This document shows, in pieces, positions 42,735 through 51,056 of a DNA stretch of 64,000 nt. The notes beneath the pieces were generated by a model. It saw only the letters and a list, made by a program, of their open reading frames with translations. It did no database searches and was not told the DNA's origin. The first letter of the stretch is position 1; each line of letters begins with the position of its first letter. This DNA comes from Bradyrhizobium lupini (lineage in GTDB: Bacteria > Pseudomonadota > Alphaproteobacteria > Rhizobiales > Xanthobacteraceae), in assembly GCF_040939785.1 (NCBI RefSeq), contig NZ_CP162553.1, positions 2,976,001-3,040,000 of the forward strand. Reading direction: 5' to 3'. The translations under genes were made by a program, and so were the position numbers.

Positions 42735-42833
42735 TCATGCCCCGGCTTGACCGGGCATCCAGCACGCCGCGACCTGTCCGTGTCCAATCGGCGCCGGTGG
42801 AATACTGGATCGCCCGGTCAAGCCGGGCGATGA
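42735..42833. repeat. Inverted intergenic repeat, family A-related copy 3
   Basis: Arms 42735-42762 and 42805-42833 share the CCGGCTTGACCGGGC core in inverted orientation and end in ATCCAG. It is shorter and more diverged than copies at 4967 and 37557. Located just after mbfA and before the amidase gene. Confidence 0.8.
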
Positions 42834-42957
42834 CTGCGAGTGGTTGCTTGGCTCACCGCGTTCCGTCTTGCTCAGATGTCAATCGCGATCAAACGGCGGT
42901 TGCGGTGCTGGGCCAAACTGCGCATCATTGTTCCACGCTAAGAACAGGAGATGCGCG

Positions 42958-44430
42958 ATGGCCAAATCCGAATGGAGCTTCAAGAGCGCGGTCGAGCTGT
43001 CGGCGGCACTGACGGCCAAGAAGGTTTCCGCGGTCGAGCTCACGCAGGATGCGATCGACCGCATCGAACGGCACGACAGCAAGGTCAACGCGATCTGCGT
43101 CCGGGATTTCGACCGTGCGCTGGACGCCGCACGCGAGGCAGACGCCGCATTGGCGCGCGGCGAGCGAAAGCCGTTGCTCGGTCTCCCCATCACTGTGAAA
43201 GAATCCTACAACATCGCCGGCCTGCCCACGACCTGGGGCTGGACGCCGCAGAAAGATTTCAAGCCGGCGGAGGACGCTCTGTCGATCGCCCGGGTCAAGG
43301 AGGCCGGTGGCGTCATCCTCGGCAAGACCAACGTCCCCGTGGGCTTGGCGGATTGGCAGAGCTACAACGAGATCTACGGCACGACGAACAATCCGTTCGA
43401 TCTCGGCCGCACGCCGGGTGGCTCGTCGGGCGGCTCGTCTGCGGCGCTCGCGGCAGGCTACGGACCACTCTCGCTTGGGTCCGACATCGGCGGCTCGTTG
43501 CGCGTGCCCGCCTTCCATTGCGGGGTCTATGCGCATAAGCCGACCTACAATCTCTGTCCAACGCGTGGCCACACGCCGCCGCCCTTTCCAGCCATCCCGA
43601 TGGAGCGCGATATGGCGGTGATCGGTCCGATGGCGCGGAGCGCAGTCGACCTGCCCTTGCTCCTGGACGTGATGGCAGGCCCCGATCCGTTGGACCTGGG
43701 CATCGGATACAAGCTCGCGCTGCCGGAGGCGCGACACCGCGCGCTGAAGGATTTCCGGGTGCTGGTGATCGACAGCCATCCGCTGCTGCCTGCGAATGCA
43801 GATATTCGCGGCGCGATCGAAAAACTGGCGGGGCAATTGACGGGCACGGGCGCGCGCGTCGCGCGCGAAAGTCCGCTGTTTCCGGACTTCACGGAGGCTT
43901 CTCGCCTCTACATGCGCATGCTGATGAGCTTCCTCGGCGCCTTCCTTCCGCCGGACAATCTCGCGGGCGCGCGTGCCGGTGCAGCGCAGCTCTCACCCGA
44001 CGACAAGAGCCTCGCTGCCGAACGGCTGCGTGGTATCACCAGCACGCATCAGGCCTGGGTGTTCGACGAGGGCGCCCGCGCCGGCCTGCGCGCGCAATGG
44101 CGGCAATTGTTCAAGACATTCGATGCGGTGATCTGTCCGATCATGCCCACGCCGGCCTATCCGCATGATCATTCGCCGGAGCAGGAAAAGCGCCGAATCA
44201 ACATCGATGGCAAGGACCACGCCTATCCGGACCAGCTTGCGTGGCCCGGCATCGCCACGCTGACGGGCCTGCCGGCAACGGCTATTCCGCTCGGTCTGTC
44301 GAAGGGTGGCCTGCCGGTCGGCGTGCAAATCATCGGGCCCTTCCTCGAGGACCGCACGCCGTTGAAGCTCGCCGAGCTGATCGAACGCGAGTTCGGCGGG
44401 TTCGTGCCGCCGCCCTTGTTCAATGACTGA
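42958..44430 (+). CDS. Amidase signature family hydrolase
   Basis: 490 residues from the ATG at 42958 with CAGGAG 7 bases upstream. The amidase-signature triad is visible: Lys in LPITVKESYN, and the two Ser in the Gly/Ser-rich GGSSGGSSAALAAGYGPLSLGSDIGGS block. The C-terminus LPVGVQIIGPFLEDRTPLKLAELIE is family-typical. It hydrolyses an amide to acid and ammonia; enantioselective amidase or 6-aminohexanoate cyclic-dimer hydrolase-type substrates are possible, and GatA is unlikely because gatB/gatC are absent. A SnoaL-like gene follows closely. Confidence 0.88.
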   Translation: MAKSEWSFKSAVELSAALTAKKVSAVELTQDAIDRIERHDSKVNAICVRDFDRALDAAREADAALARGERKPLLGLPITVKESYNIAGLPTTWGWTPQKDFKPAEDALSIARVKEAGGVILGKTNVPVGLADWQSYNEIYGTTNNPFDLGRTPGGSSGGSSAALAAGYGPLSLGSDIGGSLRVPAFHCGVYAHKPTYNLCPTRGHTPPPFPAIPMERDMAVIGPMARSAVDLPLLLDVMAGPDPLDLGIGYKLALPEARHRALKDFRVLVIDSHPLLPANADIRGAIEKLAGQLTGTGARVARESPLFPDFTEASRLYMRMLMSFLGAFLPPDNLAGARAGAAQLSPDDKSLAAERLRGITSTHQAWVFDEGARAGLRAQWRQLFKTFDAVICPIMPTPAYPHDHSPEQEKRRINIDGKDHAYPDQLAWPGIATLTGLPATAIPLGLSKGGLPVGVQIIGPFLEDRTPLKLAELIEREFGGFVPPPLFND

Positions 44431-44440
44431 GAGAAACCCC

Positions 44441-44794
44441 ATGAGCAACGACCTCGAACAGCTCACCGCACTCAACCGCGACTATGTGGCCTCAGTGCAG
44501 AATTGCGACGTCAAGCGCTTCGACGAGATTTTGGCGCCGGAGTTCTACTGCTCCAATCCCGACAAGACGCTGGTTGATCGCGAGGCCTTCCTGAAGCAGA
44601 CGGCGCGGCCGATTGCGATCCGAAACCTCAGAGAGCACGACGTCATCATCCGTATCATGGGTGATTTCGCCATCATCCACGCGGCAACGAGCTACACCAA
44701 TGCGGACGGCCAGCAGGCCACCGGGCGCTATACCGATTGCTGGGCGAAGACGAACGGGACGTGGCTCGCGGTGTCGGCGCACGTGTCGCGGTAA
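44441..44794 (+). CDS. Nuclear transport factor 2 (SnoaL/DUF4440-like) family protein
   Basis: 117 residues from the ATG at 44441 (GAGAG upstream); an ATG at 44423 overlapping the amidase stop codon is less likely. One NTF2-like cone-shaped domain: helix LEQLTALNRDYVASVQNCDVKRFDEILAPEFYCSNPDKTL, then strands ending in GRYTDCWAKTNGTWLAVSAHVSR. These domains bind small hydrophobic ligands or act as isomerases/hydratases. Co-transcribed with the amidase (10-base gap), so it may act on the same pathway. Confidence 0.82.
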   Translation: MSNDLEQLTALNRDYVASVQNCDVKRFDEILAPEFYCSNPDKTLVDREAFLKQTARPIAIRNLREHDVIIRIMGDFAIIHAATSYTNADGQQATGRYTDCWAKTNGTWLAVSAHVSR

Positions 44795-44851
44795 AGAGCG
44801 CGTCACACCACACATTCTCCGGCACAGCCAGATATTCGGGAGGCCGCGAGC

Positions 44852-45334
44852 TCACCGCTCCAGATTCTTCAGCAGCAATTTCAGCGCTGTCGCTGCAAAG
44901 GTCTGCATATTGGCCAAGCGGTCGTTGCTGCCCGTCTCAAGCGTCATCACCTCGACTGCGGGCCCGGCGACCGCCATGCAGCTGTGGCCCGCCGCATCGC
45001 CGTAGCGATTGCCGGTGGGACCGGACGCCCCGGTCTCCGACAGGCCCCAATCGCAGTTGAAACGGCTGCGCATCTGCCCGGCCAGCAATTGCGCGTAGGG
45101 CTCCGAGGAGGAACGAAAGCCCTTCATTCCTTCGTCCGAAATATCCATCAGCACGCGCCTGGCATCGCGAGTGTAGACCACGGCCCCGCCGAGGAAATAA
45201 GCGGACGCGCCGGGCACCGCGAGAAGGCTGGCCGAGATCAGGCCGCCGGTCGAGGATTCCGCAACAGCAATGGTCTGTTTGCGCGCGATCAGCTTCGCTG
45301 CGACCTGTTCCGCAATGCCGACGAGCTCTTTCAT
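44852..45334 (-). CDS. CinA C-terminal domain protein (nicotinamide-nucleotide amidohydrolase-like)
   Basis: 160 residues from the ATG at 45334. Matches the stand-alone PncC/CinA-C domain: TIAVAESSTGGLISASLLAVPGAS (about 20-43) with the nucleophilic Ser region, YTRDARR, and ETGASGPTGNRYGDAAG. Such enzymes deamidate nicotinamide mononucleotide to nicotinate mononucleotide in pyridine-nucleotide recycling. In this copy the family GxAGP segment is GASGPTG, a minor change. It converges with the SnoaL-like gene. Confidence 0.85.
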   Translation of the reverse strand: MKELVGIAEQVAAKLIARKQTIAVAESSTGGLISASLLAVPGASAYFLGGAVVYTRDARRVLMDISDEGMKGFRSSSEPYAQLLAGQMRSRFNCDWGLSETGASGPTGNRYGDAAGHSCMAVAGPAVEVMTLETGSNDRLANMQTFAATALKLLLKNLER

Positions 45335-45503
45335 TCCTTGACCCCTTATTGCTTCGCAACCGAGCTCGGCCTTTCTAGCATATGACAGCGCCGTTGGCCG
45401 AGTTGCAGCCAACGGGCAGGCCTGCTTGAATGGCGGCCAAAGGGCGGAGCGGCCAAGCTCTGCCCGCGGGAAAGACGCGACGAGGAAACGTGAAGGACAC
45501 GTC

Positions 45504-46562
45504 ATGGCGTCCCTGATCGCCGGCGGGGTGGATTGCGATGTGCATCCGGCCGTGCCGCATCTGACCAGCCTGCTGCCGTACCTGAACGACTATTGGCGCG
45601 ATCAGGTGACGACGCGCGGCATGGTCGATCTCATCTCGCAATCCTACCCGCAGAACTCGCCGATCACGGCGCGGCCCGACTGGCGCCCCGAAAGCGGCAA
45701 GCCGGGTGAAAGCCTGGCGGACATGCAGCGCCATGTGCTCGATCCCTTCCAGCTCTCGCACGCCATCTGCAATCCGCTCTACGGCGTGCAGATGGTGTTT
45801 TCAGAGGATCTGCAGGCCGCCTTCGGCCGCGCGCTGAACGACTGGCTCGTGAAGGAATGGCTCGATCGCGATCCGCGGCTGCGCGGCTCGATCGTGATCC
45901 CCACCCAAAGCGTCGAGAAGGCCGTCGCCGAGATCGAGCGCTGTGCGACGGACCGCCGCTTCGTGCAGGTGCTGATGCTCGTGATGGGCGATACGCCGCT
46001 CGGCAAGCGCGCGCTCTGGCCGATCTACGAGGCGGCGGAACGGCTGGAATTACCGATCGGCATTCATGCCGGTTCCGCCTATCACAATCCGCCGACCGCC
46101 GTGGGCTGGGGTTCCTACCACATCGAGGATTATGCCGGTCAGGCCCAGGCGTTCCAGACCCAGCTCACCAGCCTGATCGTCGAGGGCGTGTTCGTCAAAT
46201 ATCCGCGGCTGAAGATGGTGATGCTTGAATCCGGGGTGTCCTGGATCTCCCCATTTCTATGGCGCCTGCACAAGTTCTGGCGTGGGGTGCGGATGGAGAC
46301 GCCGTGGGTTGATCGCGCGCCGCTGGACATTGTGCGCAGCAACATCCGCTTCTCGTTGCAGCCATTCGATGCACCGCCGGATGAGGCGACATTAATTCGC
46401 CTGTTTGATCATATGCAGTCCGACGAATTGGTCGTATTCTCCACCGACTATCCGCACTGGCAGTTCGACGGCCAGGAGGCGCTGCCCGCAGGTCTCACCC
46501 CCGATCTCGTGCGCAAGATCATGATCGATAATCCGCATGCGACCTATCCCCGCCTGACTTAG
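45504..46562 (+). CDS. Amidohydrolase_2 family metal-dependent hydrolase
   Basis: 352 residues from the ATG at 45504, GAAGGA upstream. TIM-barrel amidohydrolase related to ACMSD/2-hydroxy-acid decarboxylases: the first metal pair in DCDVHP, a later His in LPIGIHAGSAYH, and the final Asp in FSTDYPHW. Catalyses hydrolysis or non-oxidative decarboxylation of an aromatic or cyclic substrate. It is the first of three tightly spaced genes with a paralogous amidohydrolase and a Rieske protein. Confidence 0.88.
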   Translation: MASLIAGGVDCDVHPAVPHLTSLLPYLNDYWRDQVTTRGMVDLISQSYPQNSPITARPDWRPESGKPGESLADMQRHVLDPFQLSHAICNPLYGVQMVFSEDLQAAFGRALNDWLVKEWLDRDPRLRGSIVIPTQSVEKAVAEIERCATDRRFVQVLMLVMGDTPLGKRALWPIYEAAERLELPIGIHAGSAYHNPPTAVGWGSYHIEDYAGQAQAFQTQLTSLIVEGVFVKYPRLKMVMLESGVSWISPFLWRLHKFWRGVRMETPWVDRAPLDIVRSNIRFSLQPFDAPPDEATLIRLFDHMQSDELVVFSTDYPHWQFDGQEALPAGLTPDLVRKIMIDNPHATYPRLT

Positions 46563-46585
46563 CCGCTGCCAAAGGAGGCAAGGCG

Positions 46586-47695
46586 ATGAATATTCAGTTC
46601 CGCGAAAGCTCCGAAGCCGCTTCCCCACTGGCCGTCAAAACCGCGATCGCGGACTGCGACATCCATCCGGCACGCGCGACCCGCGCCGAGCTCTATCCCT
46701 ACCTGGCCAAACGCTGGCAGCATCATCTCGAAGTGTACGGCGTCCATGCCTATCAGGGCATGATGGAAGGCCCGCCCTATCCGAAGGCCCAGCCCAACGC
46801 CTCGCGCCGCGACGCCTATCCGCCGGAAGGCGGGCCGCAGGGCTCCTCGCTGTCCTTCATGCAGAAGCAGCTGCTCGATCCCAACAACGTGCAGCTCGGT
46901 GTGCTCAATCCGCTCAACACCGGGCAAGGCATCCGCAATCACGAGCTCTCGGCGGCCTTGTGCTCGGCGATCAACGACTGGCAGATCGACAAATGGACCA
47001 GCAAGGACAAGCGGCTGAAGGCGTCCATCGTCGTCGGCAATGAGGACGGGCTGTCAGCCGCCGCGGAAATCCGCGAGCGTGCCGGCGACAAGAATTTCGT
47101 GCAGGTGCTGCTGCTCAGCCGCAATGTCGAGCCGCTCGGCCAGCGTCGCTACTGGCCTATCTATCAGGCTGCGGAAGAGGCCGGCCTTCCCGTCGGCGTC
47201 CACGCCTTCGGCTTCGGCGGCAACCCCATCACGCCGTCGGGCTGGCCCTCCTATTACATCGAGGAGATGGTCGGCCACTCGCAGTGCCAGCAATCGGCGC
47301 TCGCAAGCCTCGTGCTGGAGGGCGTGTTCGAGCGCTTCCCGAAGTTGAAGATGGTGATGATCGAGGCCGGCTTCGGCTGGGCGCCGTCGCTAGCATGGCG
47401 GCTCGACAAAGTCTGGCAGCGCCTGCGCAGCGAGGTGCCGCATGTCAAGCGGCCGCCGTCCGAATATATCCGCGAGCAGGTGTGGTGGACGACGCAGCCG
47501 ATGGAGGATCCGGAGCGGCGCGAGGATCTGTTCGATGTCATCAAGTGGATCGGCTGGGACCGGCTACTGTTCGCGACCGACTATCCGCACTGGGATTACG
47601 ACGAGCCGTCGCGCGTGCTGCCCGCGGGCGTCAGCGACGACGACCGCGAGGCCTTCTATCTCGGCAATGCGAAGAAGCTGTACGGGATCAGTTGA
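46586..47695 (+). CDS. Amidohydrolase_2 family metal-dependent hydrolase (paralogue)
   Basis: 369 residues with a near-perfect AAAGGAGG ribosome site. Same fold and ligands as the preceding gene: DCDIHP, LPVGVHAFGFGG, FATDYPHWDYDEP, and the shared VMIEAGFGWAPSLAWRLDKVW block against VMLESGVSWISPFLWRLHKFW. The two are tandem duplicates that may form a heteromer or act on consecutive substrates. Its TGA overlaps the ATG of the Rieske gene. Confidence 0.9.
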   Translation: MNIQFRESSEAASPLAVKTAIADCDIHPARATRAELYPYLAKRWQHHLEVYGVHAYQGMMEGPPYPKAQPNASRRDAYPPEGGPQGSSLSFMQKQLLDPNNVQLGVLNPLNTGQGIRNHELSAALCSAINDWQIDKWTSKDKRLKASIVVGNEDGLSAAAEIRERAGDKNFVQVLLLSRNVEPLGQRRYWPIYQAAEEAGLPVGVHAFGFGGNPITPSGWPSYYIEEMVGHSQCQQSALASLVLEGVFERFPKLKMVMIEAGFGWAPSLAWRLDKVWQRLRSEVPHVKRPPSEYIREQVWWTTQPMEDPERREDLFDVIKWIGWDRLLFATDYPHWDYDEPSRVLPAGVSDDDREAFYLGNAKKLYGIS

Positions 47696-48108
47696 TGGCG
47701 CGGCATGTGATTGCCGCGGTCGACGAGCTTCCGCCCGGCACGCGAAAATTTCTGGAGATCGACGGACGGCCGATCGCAATCTTCAACATCAAGGGTGAAT
47801 ATTTCGGCCTGATGAACCGCTGCCCGCATCAGGGCGCTGCGCTGTGCGAGGGACCCTTGATCGGGCTCGCGCAATCGAAGGATCCGGGCGAGATCGAATA
47901 TACCAAGCTCGGCGAGATCATTCGCTGCCCCTGGCATGGCTGGGAGTTCGACATCCGCACCGGCCAGTCCTACTGCGACCCTCGCCGCTTCCGCGTGAAG
48001 GCCTACCCGGCCCATGTCGAGCCGGGTGCAAGCGTGGTGAAGGGGCCGTATGTCGCCGAGACGATACCCGTGAAGATCGAGAGCGACTACGTCGTGGTGG
48101 AGCTGTAG
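47695..48108 (+). CDS. Rieske [2Fe-2S] ferredoxin-like protein
   Basis: 137 residues. One Rieske domain with ligands C43-x-H45 (CPHQGAAL) and C78-x-x-H81 (CPWHGWEFD). There is no signal or membrane anchor, so it is a soluble cytoplasmic electron carrier or the small half of a Rieske oxygenase. The start codon overlaps the stop of the upstream amidohydrolase (TGATG), so it is translationally coupled. Between the two motifs is an insertion (LIGLAQSKDPGEIEYTKLGE) also seen in amidohydrolase-linked Rieske proteins as far as I recall. Its redox partner is not in the window. Confidence 0.9.
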   Translation: MARHVIAAVDELPPGTRKFLEIDGRPIAIFNIKGEYFGLMNRCPHQGAALCEGPLIGLAQSKDPGEIEYTKLGEIIRCPWHGWEFDIRTGQSYCDPRRFRVKAYPAHVEPGASVVKGPYVAETIPVKIESDYVVVEL

Positions 48109-48145
48109 CGAGAAGCAGGTTGCGCGGACATGCGCCGGCACGATT

Positions 48146-49045
48146 TCAGGCCTTATTCCGCGTTGCCGCGATCATCCACTCACGGAATGCGGCGAGCTTC
48201 GGCGCTTCGCGGCGCCCCTCCGGCGCGACCAGGTAGAAGCCCGCATCGGCCGGCAGCGCGATCTTGAAGGGGACCACTAGTCGCCCCTTGGCGATGTCGT
48301 CCTGGACATAGGAGGTCCGCCCCATCGCCACGCCGATGCCGTCGATCGCGGCCTGGATGGTCATGAAGATCATGTCGAAGGTGATGCCGGGCTGCCTGGC
48401 GATGTCGGCCGGCAGACCCGCCGCCGTCAACCACAGCCGCCAGTCGTCGCTGTTGGCGTTGGAGGTGTGCAGCAGCATGTGGCTCTTGAGGTCCTCGGGA
48501 CAGCGCAACGGCTTGTCGCCACGCAGCAGAGACGGGCTGCAGACCGGAAACAGCTCGTCCGCCATCAGCCAGTCGGCGCGCAAGCCCGGCCACTGGCCGC
48601 GCCCGTAGCGGATCGCGGCATCGACATTGTCGCGCTGGAAGTCGACGAGGCTGGTGGAGGTCGTGATACGGACGTCGATGCCGGGATGGTGCTCCTGGAA
48701 ATCGGTCAGCCGCGGCAGCAGCCATTTTGCGGCGAGCGAAGCCAGCGTCGAGACCGTCAGCACCTTGTCATCGTCCTTGCGCAGCAGCCGATCGGTGGCA
48801 AGCCGGAGGTCGTTGAAGGCGGCGCGGACGCCCGGCAGATAGTCGCGCGCCTCGGCCGTCAGCGCCAGCGCGCGGTTCTGCCGGACGAACAGGCGGATGC
48901 CGAGCTCCTCCTCGAGCCTGCGGATCTGGTGGCTGATCGCGGTCTGGGTCACGTTCAGCTCGGACGCCGCCAGCGTGAAGCTGAGATGGCGCGCGGCGGC
49001 CTCAAAGGCCCGCAATCCATTCAGGGAGGGCAATCTGGCAGTCAT
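48146..49045 (-). CDS. LysR-family transcriptional regulator, GcvA-like
   Basis: 299 residues. N-terminal winged HTH (LPSLNGLRAFEAAARHLSFTLAASELNVTQTAISHQIRRLEEELG), linker and effector domain from about residue 90 (VLTVSTLASLAAKWLLPRLTDF), as in GcvA-type regulators. It converges on the amidohydrolase/Rieske operon and is divergent from the DUF1127 gene at 49156, which is the more likely direct target site. Effector unknown. Confidence 0.92.
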   Translation of the reverse strand: MTARLPSLNGLRAFEAAARHLSFTLAASELNVTQTAISHQIRRLEEELGIRLFVRQNRALALTAEARDYLPGVRAAFNDLRLATDRLLRKDDDKVLTVSTLASLAAKWLLPRLTDFQEHHPGIDVRITTSTSLVDFQRDNVDAAIRYGRGQWPGLRADWLMADELFPVCSPSLLRGDKPLRCPEDLKSHMLLHTSNANSDDWRLWLTAAGLPADIARQPGITFDMIFMTIQAAIDGIGVAMGRTSYVQDDIAKGRLVVPFKIALPADAGFYLVAPEGRREAPKLAAFREWMIAATRNKA

Positions 49046-49155
49046 CTGGCAGCAGGATACATGACGTTATTTCATGCGAAAGAGTACAAATTGTCGTTTG
49101 TCGCAGTGCACCCGGAAGCACATATTAGCGGTCAACTTAGCTCCAGGAGCTGGCA

Positions 49156-49359
49156 ATGTCTACTTTGACCCAGAATTCGATGACAAATCATCATGCGCCA
49201 GGGCTGATCCACCAGATCGGCGAGACGCTTCACGTTTGGCACGAGCGTTACCGGACCCGGCGTGAGCTCACCAACTGGTCCGCGCGCGACCTTCAGGACG
49301 TCGGACTGTCCTGGAGCGATGTCGCCTACGAGGCCGACAAACCCTTCTGGCGGGCCTGA
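49156..49359 (+). CDS. DUF1127 domain small protein (YjiS-like)
   Basis: 67 residues with CAGGAG upstream. The Arg-rich C-terminal half RYRTRRELTNWSARDLQDVGLSWSDV is the DUF1127 motif (RELxxLsdreLkDIGlsRsDI). In Rhizobiales, small DUF1127 proteins affect RNA metabolism and phosphate/carbon responses (an Agrobacterium example, SDP, is known). It is divergent from a LysR regulator. Too small for other domains; cytoplasmic. Confidence 0.88.
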   Translation: MSTLTQNSMTNHHAPGLIHQIGETLHVWHERYRTRRELTNWSARDLQDVGLSWSDVAYEADKPFWRA

Positions 49360-49439
49360 TTGGCCGCCAGGCCGGCGCCGCCTGACTGTGGGGGCGCCGG
49401 CGGTCCCTTTCCCCTTTGGTCCCCTTGGGGGCGCGTGTC

Positions 49440-50063
49440 ATGAGCACCCTTCGCCTGGAAGATCTGAAGCAATATTCGGACACGCTGCGCACGCGACACG
49501 GCGAGGCGCTGCGCGTTCGTTTCGTCGAGCCGCGCGACACCGAGGAGCTCCAGCACTATTTTCGCTCGCTCTCGACGCGGTCCCGATACAACCGCTTCTT
49601 CGGCGCGATCAGCGAACTGCCGCAGGGCCTGCTGCACGAATTCCTTCAAATCGGCGAGCGCGAACGTTTTACCGTGGTGGCGACCATGATGGTCGACGGC
49701 TTCGAGACCATCGTCGCCGAAGCGCGCTATGCGCTGCATGCCGAAACCGCGACGCTTGAATTCGGTCTGTCGGTTGCCGACCGCTGGCAGGGCCACGGCA
49801 TCGCCACCGTGCTGATGAAGAATCTTGAATGCCGCGCGGCCGCGCTCGGCGCCGACCACATGTTCGGCGACACGCTGCGCTCCAACGCCGCCATGATCTC
49901 GGTCGCGCGTAAATCGGACTTCGCCTTCGTCAACCATCCGGACGACTGGAAGCTAGTGCGCTTCGACAAGGAGATCTCCGTCGCACCGAAAGACATTCCC
50001 TGCGCGAGCTGGCGCCTCGTCGCTCTTTCCCGTCAGGCCGATAGCCCCTCAGCCTCGGCCTGA
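49440..50063 (+). CDS. GNAT family N-acetyltransferase
   Basis: 207 residues from the ATG at 49440. GNAT fold with the acetyl-CoA loop in ADRWQGHGIATVLMKNLE (R/QxxGxG/A pattern) and the beta-strand TLEFGLSV before it; N-terminal LRVRFVEPRDTEELQHYFRSLS is typical. The acceptor is unknown: protein lysine, antibiotic or polyamine acetylation are possible. It has an intrinsic terminator at 50074. Confidence 0.87.
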   Translation: MSTLRLEDLKQYSDTLRTRHGEALRVRFVEPRDTEELQHYFRSLSTRSRYNRFFGAISELPQGLLHEFLQIGERERFTVVATMMVDGFETIVAEARYALHAETATLEFGLSVADRWQGHGIATVLMKNLECRAAALGADHMFGDTLRSNAAMISVARKSDFAFVNHPDDWKLVRFDKEISVAPKDIPCASWRLVALSRQADSPSASA

Positions 50064-50073
50064 CACCACTCGA

Positions 50074-50108
50074 GCCCGGCCTGGCGAAAACCAGAGCCGG
50101 GCATTTTT
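50074..50108 (+). terminator. Rho-independent terminator after the GNAT gene
   Basis: GCCCGGC-CTGG ... CCAG-A-GCCGGGC hairpin (11 pairs, one bulge, CGAAAA loop) followed by ATTTTTG. It begins 10 bases after the stop codon. Confidence 0.88.
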
Positions 50109-50114
50109 GCGCCG

Positions 50115-50945
50115 CTACTTCCCCGTGAACACCGCCTTGCGTTTCTCGATGAAGGCCTGCACCGCTTCCTTGTGATCGGCGGTCGTGGTCAGGCGAACCA
50201 GACGTTCGGCCTCGTGGTCGCGCGCGGTCTCGAAGTCGAACAGCAGGGCCTCGTCGAGATTGTCCTTCATGTAGCGCAACGCGAGGCGCGGACCTTCAGC
50301 GAGGGATTTTGCCAGTGCAAAGGCCTCCGCCTGCAATTTGTCATCGGGCACCACGCGGTTGACGAGGCCGATGGCCTCGCACCTGACAGCATCGACCCGA
50401 TCGCCGGTGAACAGCAGCTCGCGCGCCCGCGCGGTGCCGACGAGGCGCGTCAACAGCCACGCGATGCCATAGTCGCCGGACAGCGCGATGCGCGCATAGC
50501 CGGTGGCCACGAAGGCCGATTGCGCGGCAATGCGGATATCGCAGGCCATGGCGATGGCGAGCCCCGCGCCGACCGCCGGCCCCGGCAGCGCCGCGATGGT
50601 CGGCTTGCGCACCGACACCAGCGCGCCGGTGAGCAGGCGCTGCCGCTCCTGGAGATCGGCGACCTTGTCGTCAAAGGACATCTCCAGCTTCTTCGGGTCG
50701 CGATGCGCGCCCATGCCCTTGACGTTGCCGCCGGCGCAGAACGCTTCGCCGGCGCCGGTGATCAGCAGCGCGCCGACATCGGGGTTCTCGCCGCAGGAGC
50801 GGATCATCGTACGCAGCGCCGGGGTCAGCGCGTCCGACAGCGAGTTGCGCGCCTCGGGCCGGTTCAGCGTGATCAATGCGACGCGATCGCGGATCACGCA
50901 GAGGAGTTCACTGGTGCCGGTATCGATGGTGGTTTCCGTGGACAT
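50115..50945 (-). CDS. Enoyl-CoA hydratase/isomerase family protein
   Basis: 276 residues from the ATG at 50945. Crotonase motifs: VALITLNRPEARNSLS, oxyanion-hole GAGEAFCAGGNVKGM (about 65-79) and GPAVGAGLAIAMACDIRIAA (about 118-137). It should hydrate or isomerise an enoyl-CoA, of the PaaG or 2-enoyl type. It is downstream of an SDR gene on the same strand, separated by a family C repeat (50959-51046), so the two are probably co-transcribed with the AidB-like gene divergent. It converges with the GNAT gene. Confidence 0.9.
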   Translation of the reverse strand: MSTETTIDTGTSELLCVIRDRVALITLNRPEARNSLSDALTPALRTMIRSCGENPDVGALLITGAGEAFCAGGNVKGMGAHRDPKKLEMSFDDKVADLQERQRLLTGALVSVRKPTIAALPGPAVGAGLAIAMACDIRIAAQSAFVATGYARIALSGDYGIAWLLTRLVGTARARELLFTGDRVDAVRCEAIGLVNRVVPDDKLQAEAFALAKSLAEGPRLALRYMKDNLDEALLFDFETARDHEAERLVRLTTTADHKEAVQAFIEKRKAVFTGK

Positions 50946-50958
50946 GATTCCCGCCCTT

Positions 50959-51046
50959 GTAGGATGGGCAAAGCGAAGCGTGCCCACCAATTGCTGTTTC
51001 GTCGTTGATAGTGGGCACGGCGCTATGCGCCTTTGCCCACCCTACG
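50959..51046. repeat. Inverted intergenic repeat, family C copy 2
   Basis: Arms 50959-50989 and 51009-51046 match copy 1 at 40422-40517 (GGGCAAAGCGAAGCGTGCCCACC and its inverse). The internal hairpin of the right arm is here GGCGCTATGCGCC. It is between two same-strand genes, 13 bases from the crotonase start. Confidence 0.88.
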
Positions 51047-51056
51047 GCAGCTTGCC

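Noticed and set aside
30036..51046. CRISPR array
   Set aside because: The repeats are inverted pairs scattered between genes, not direct repeats with regular spacers; no cas genes are present.
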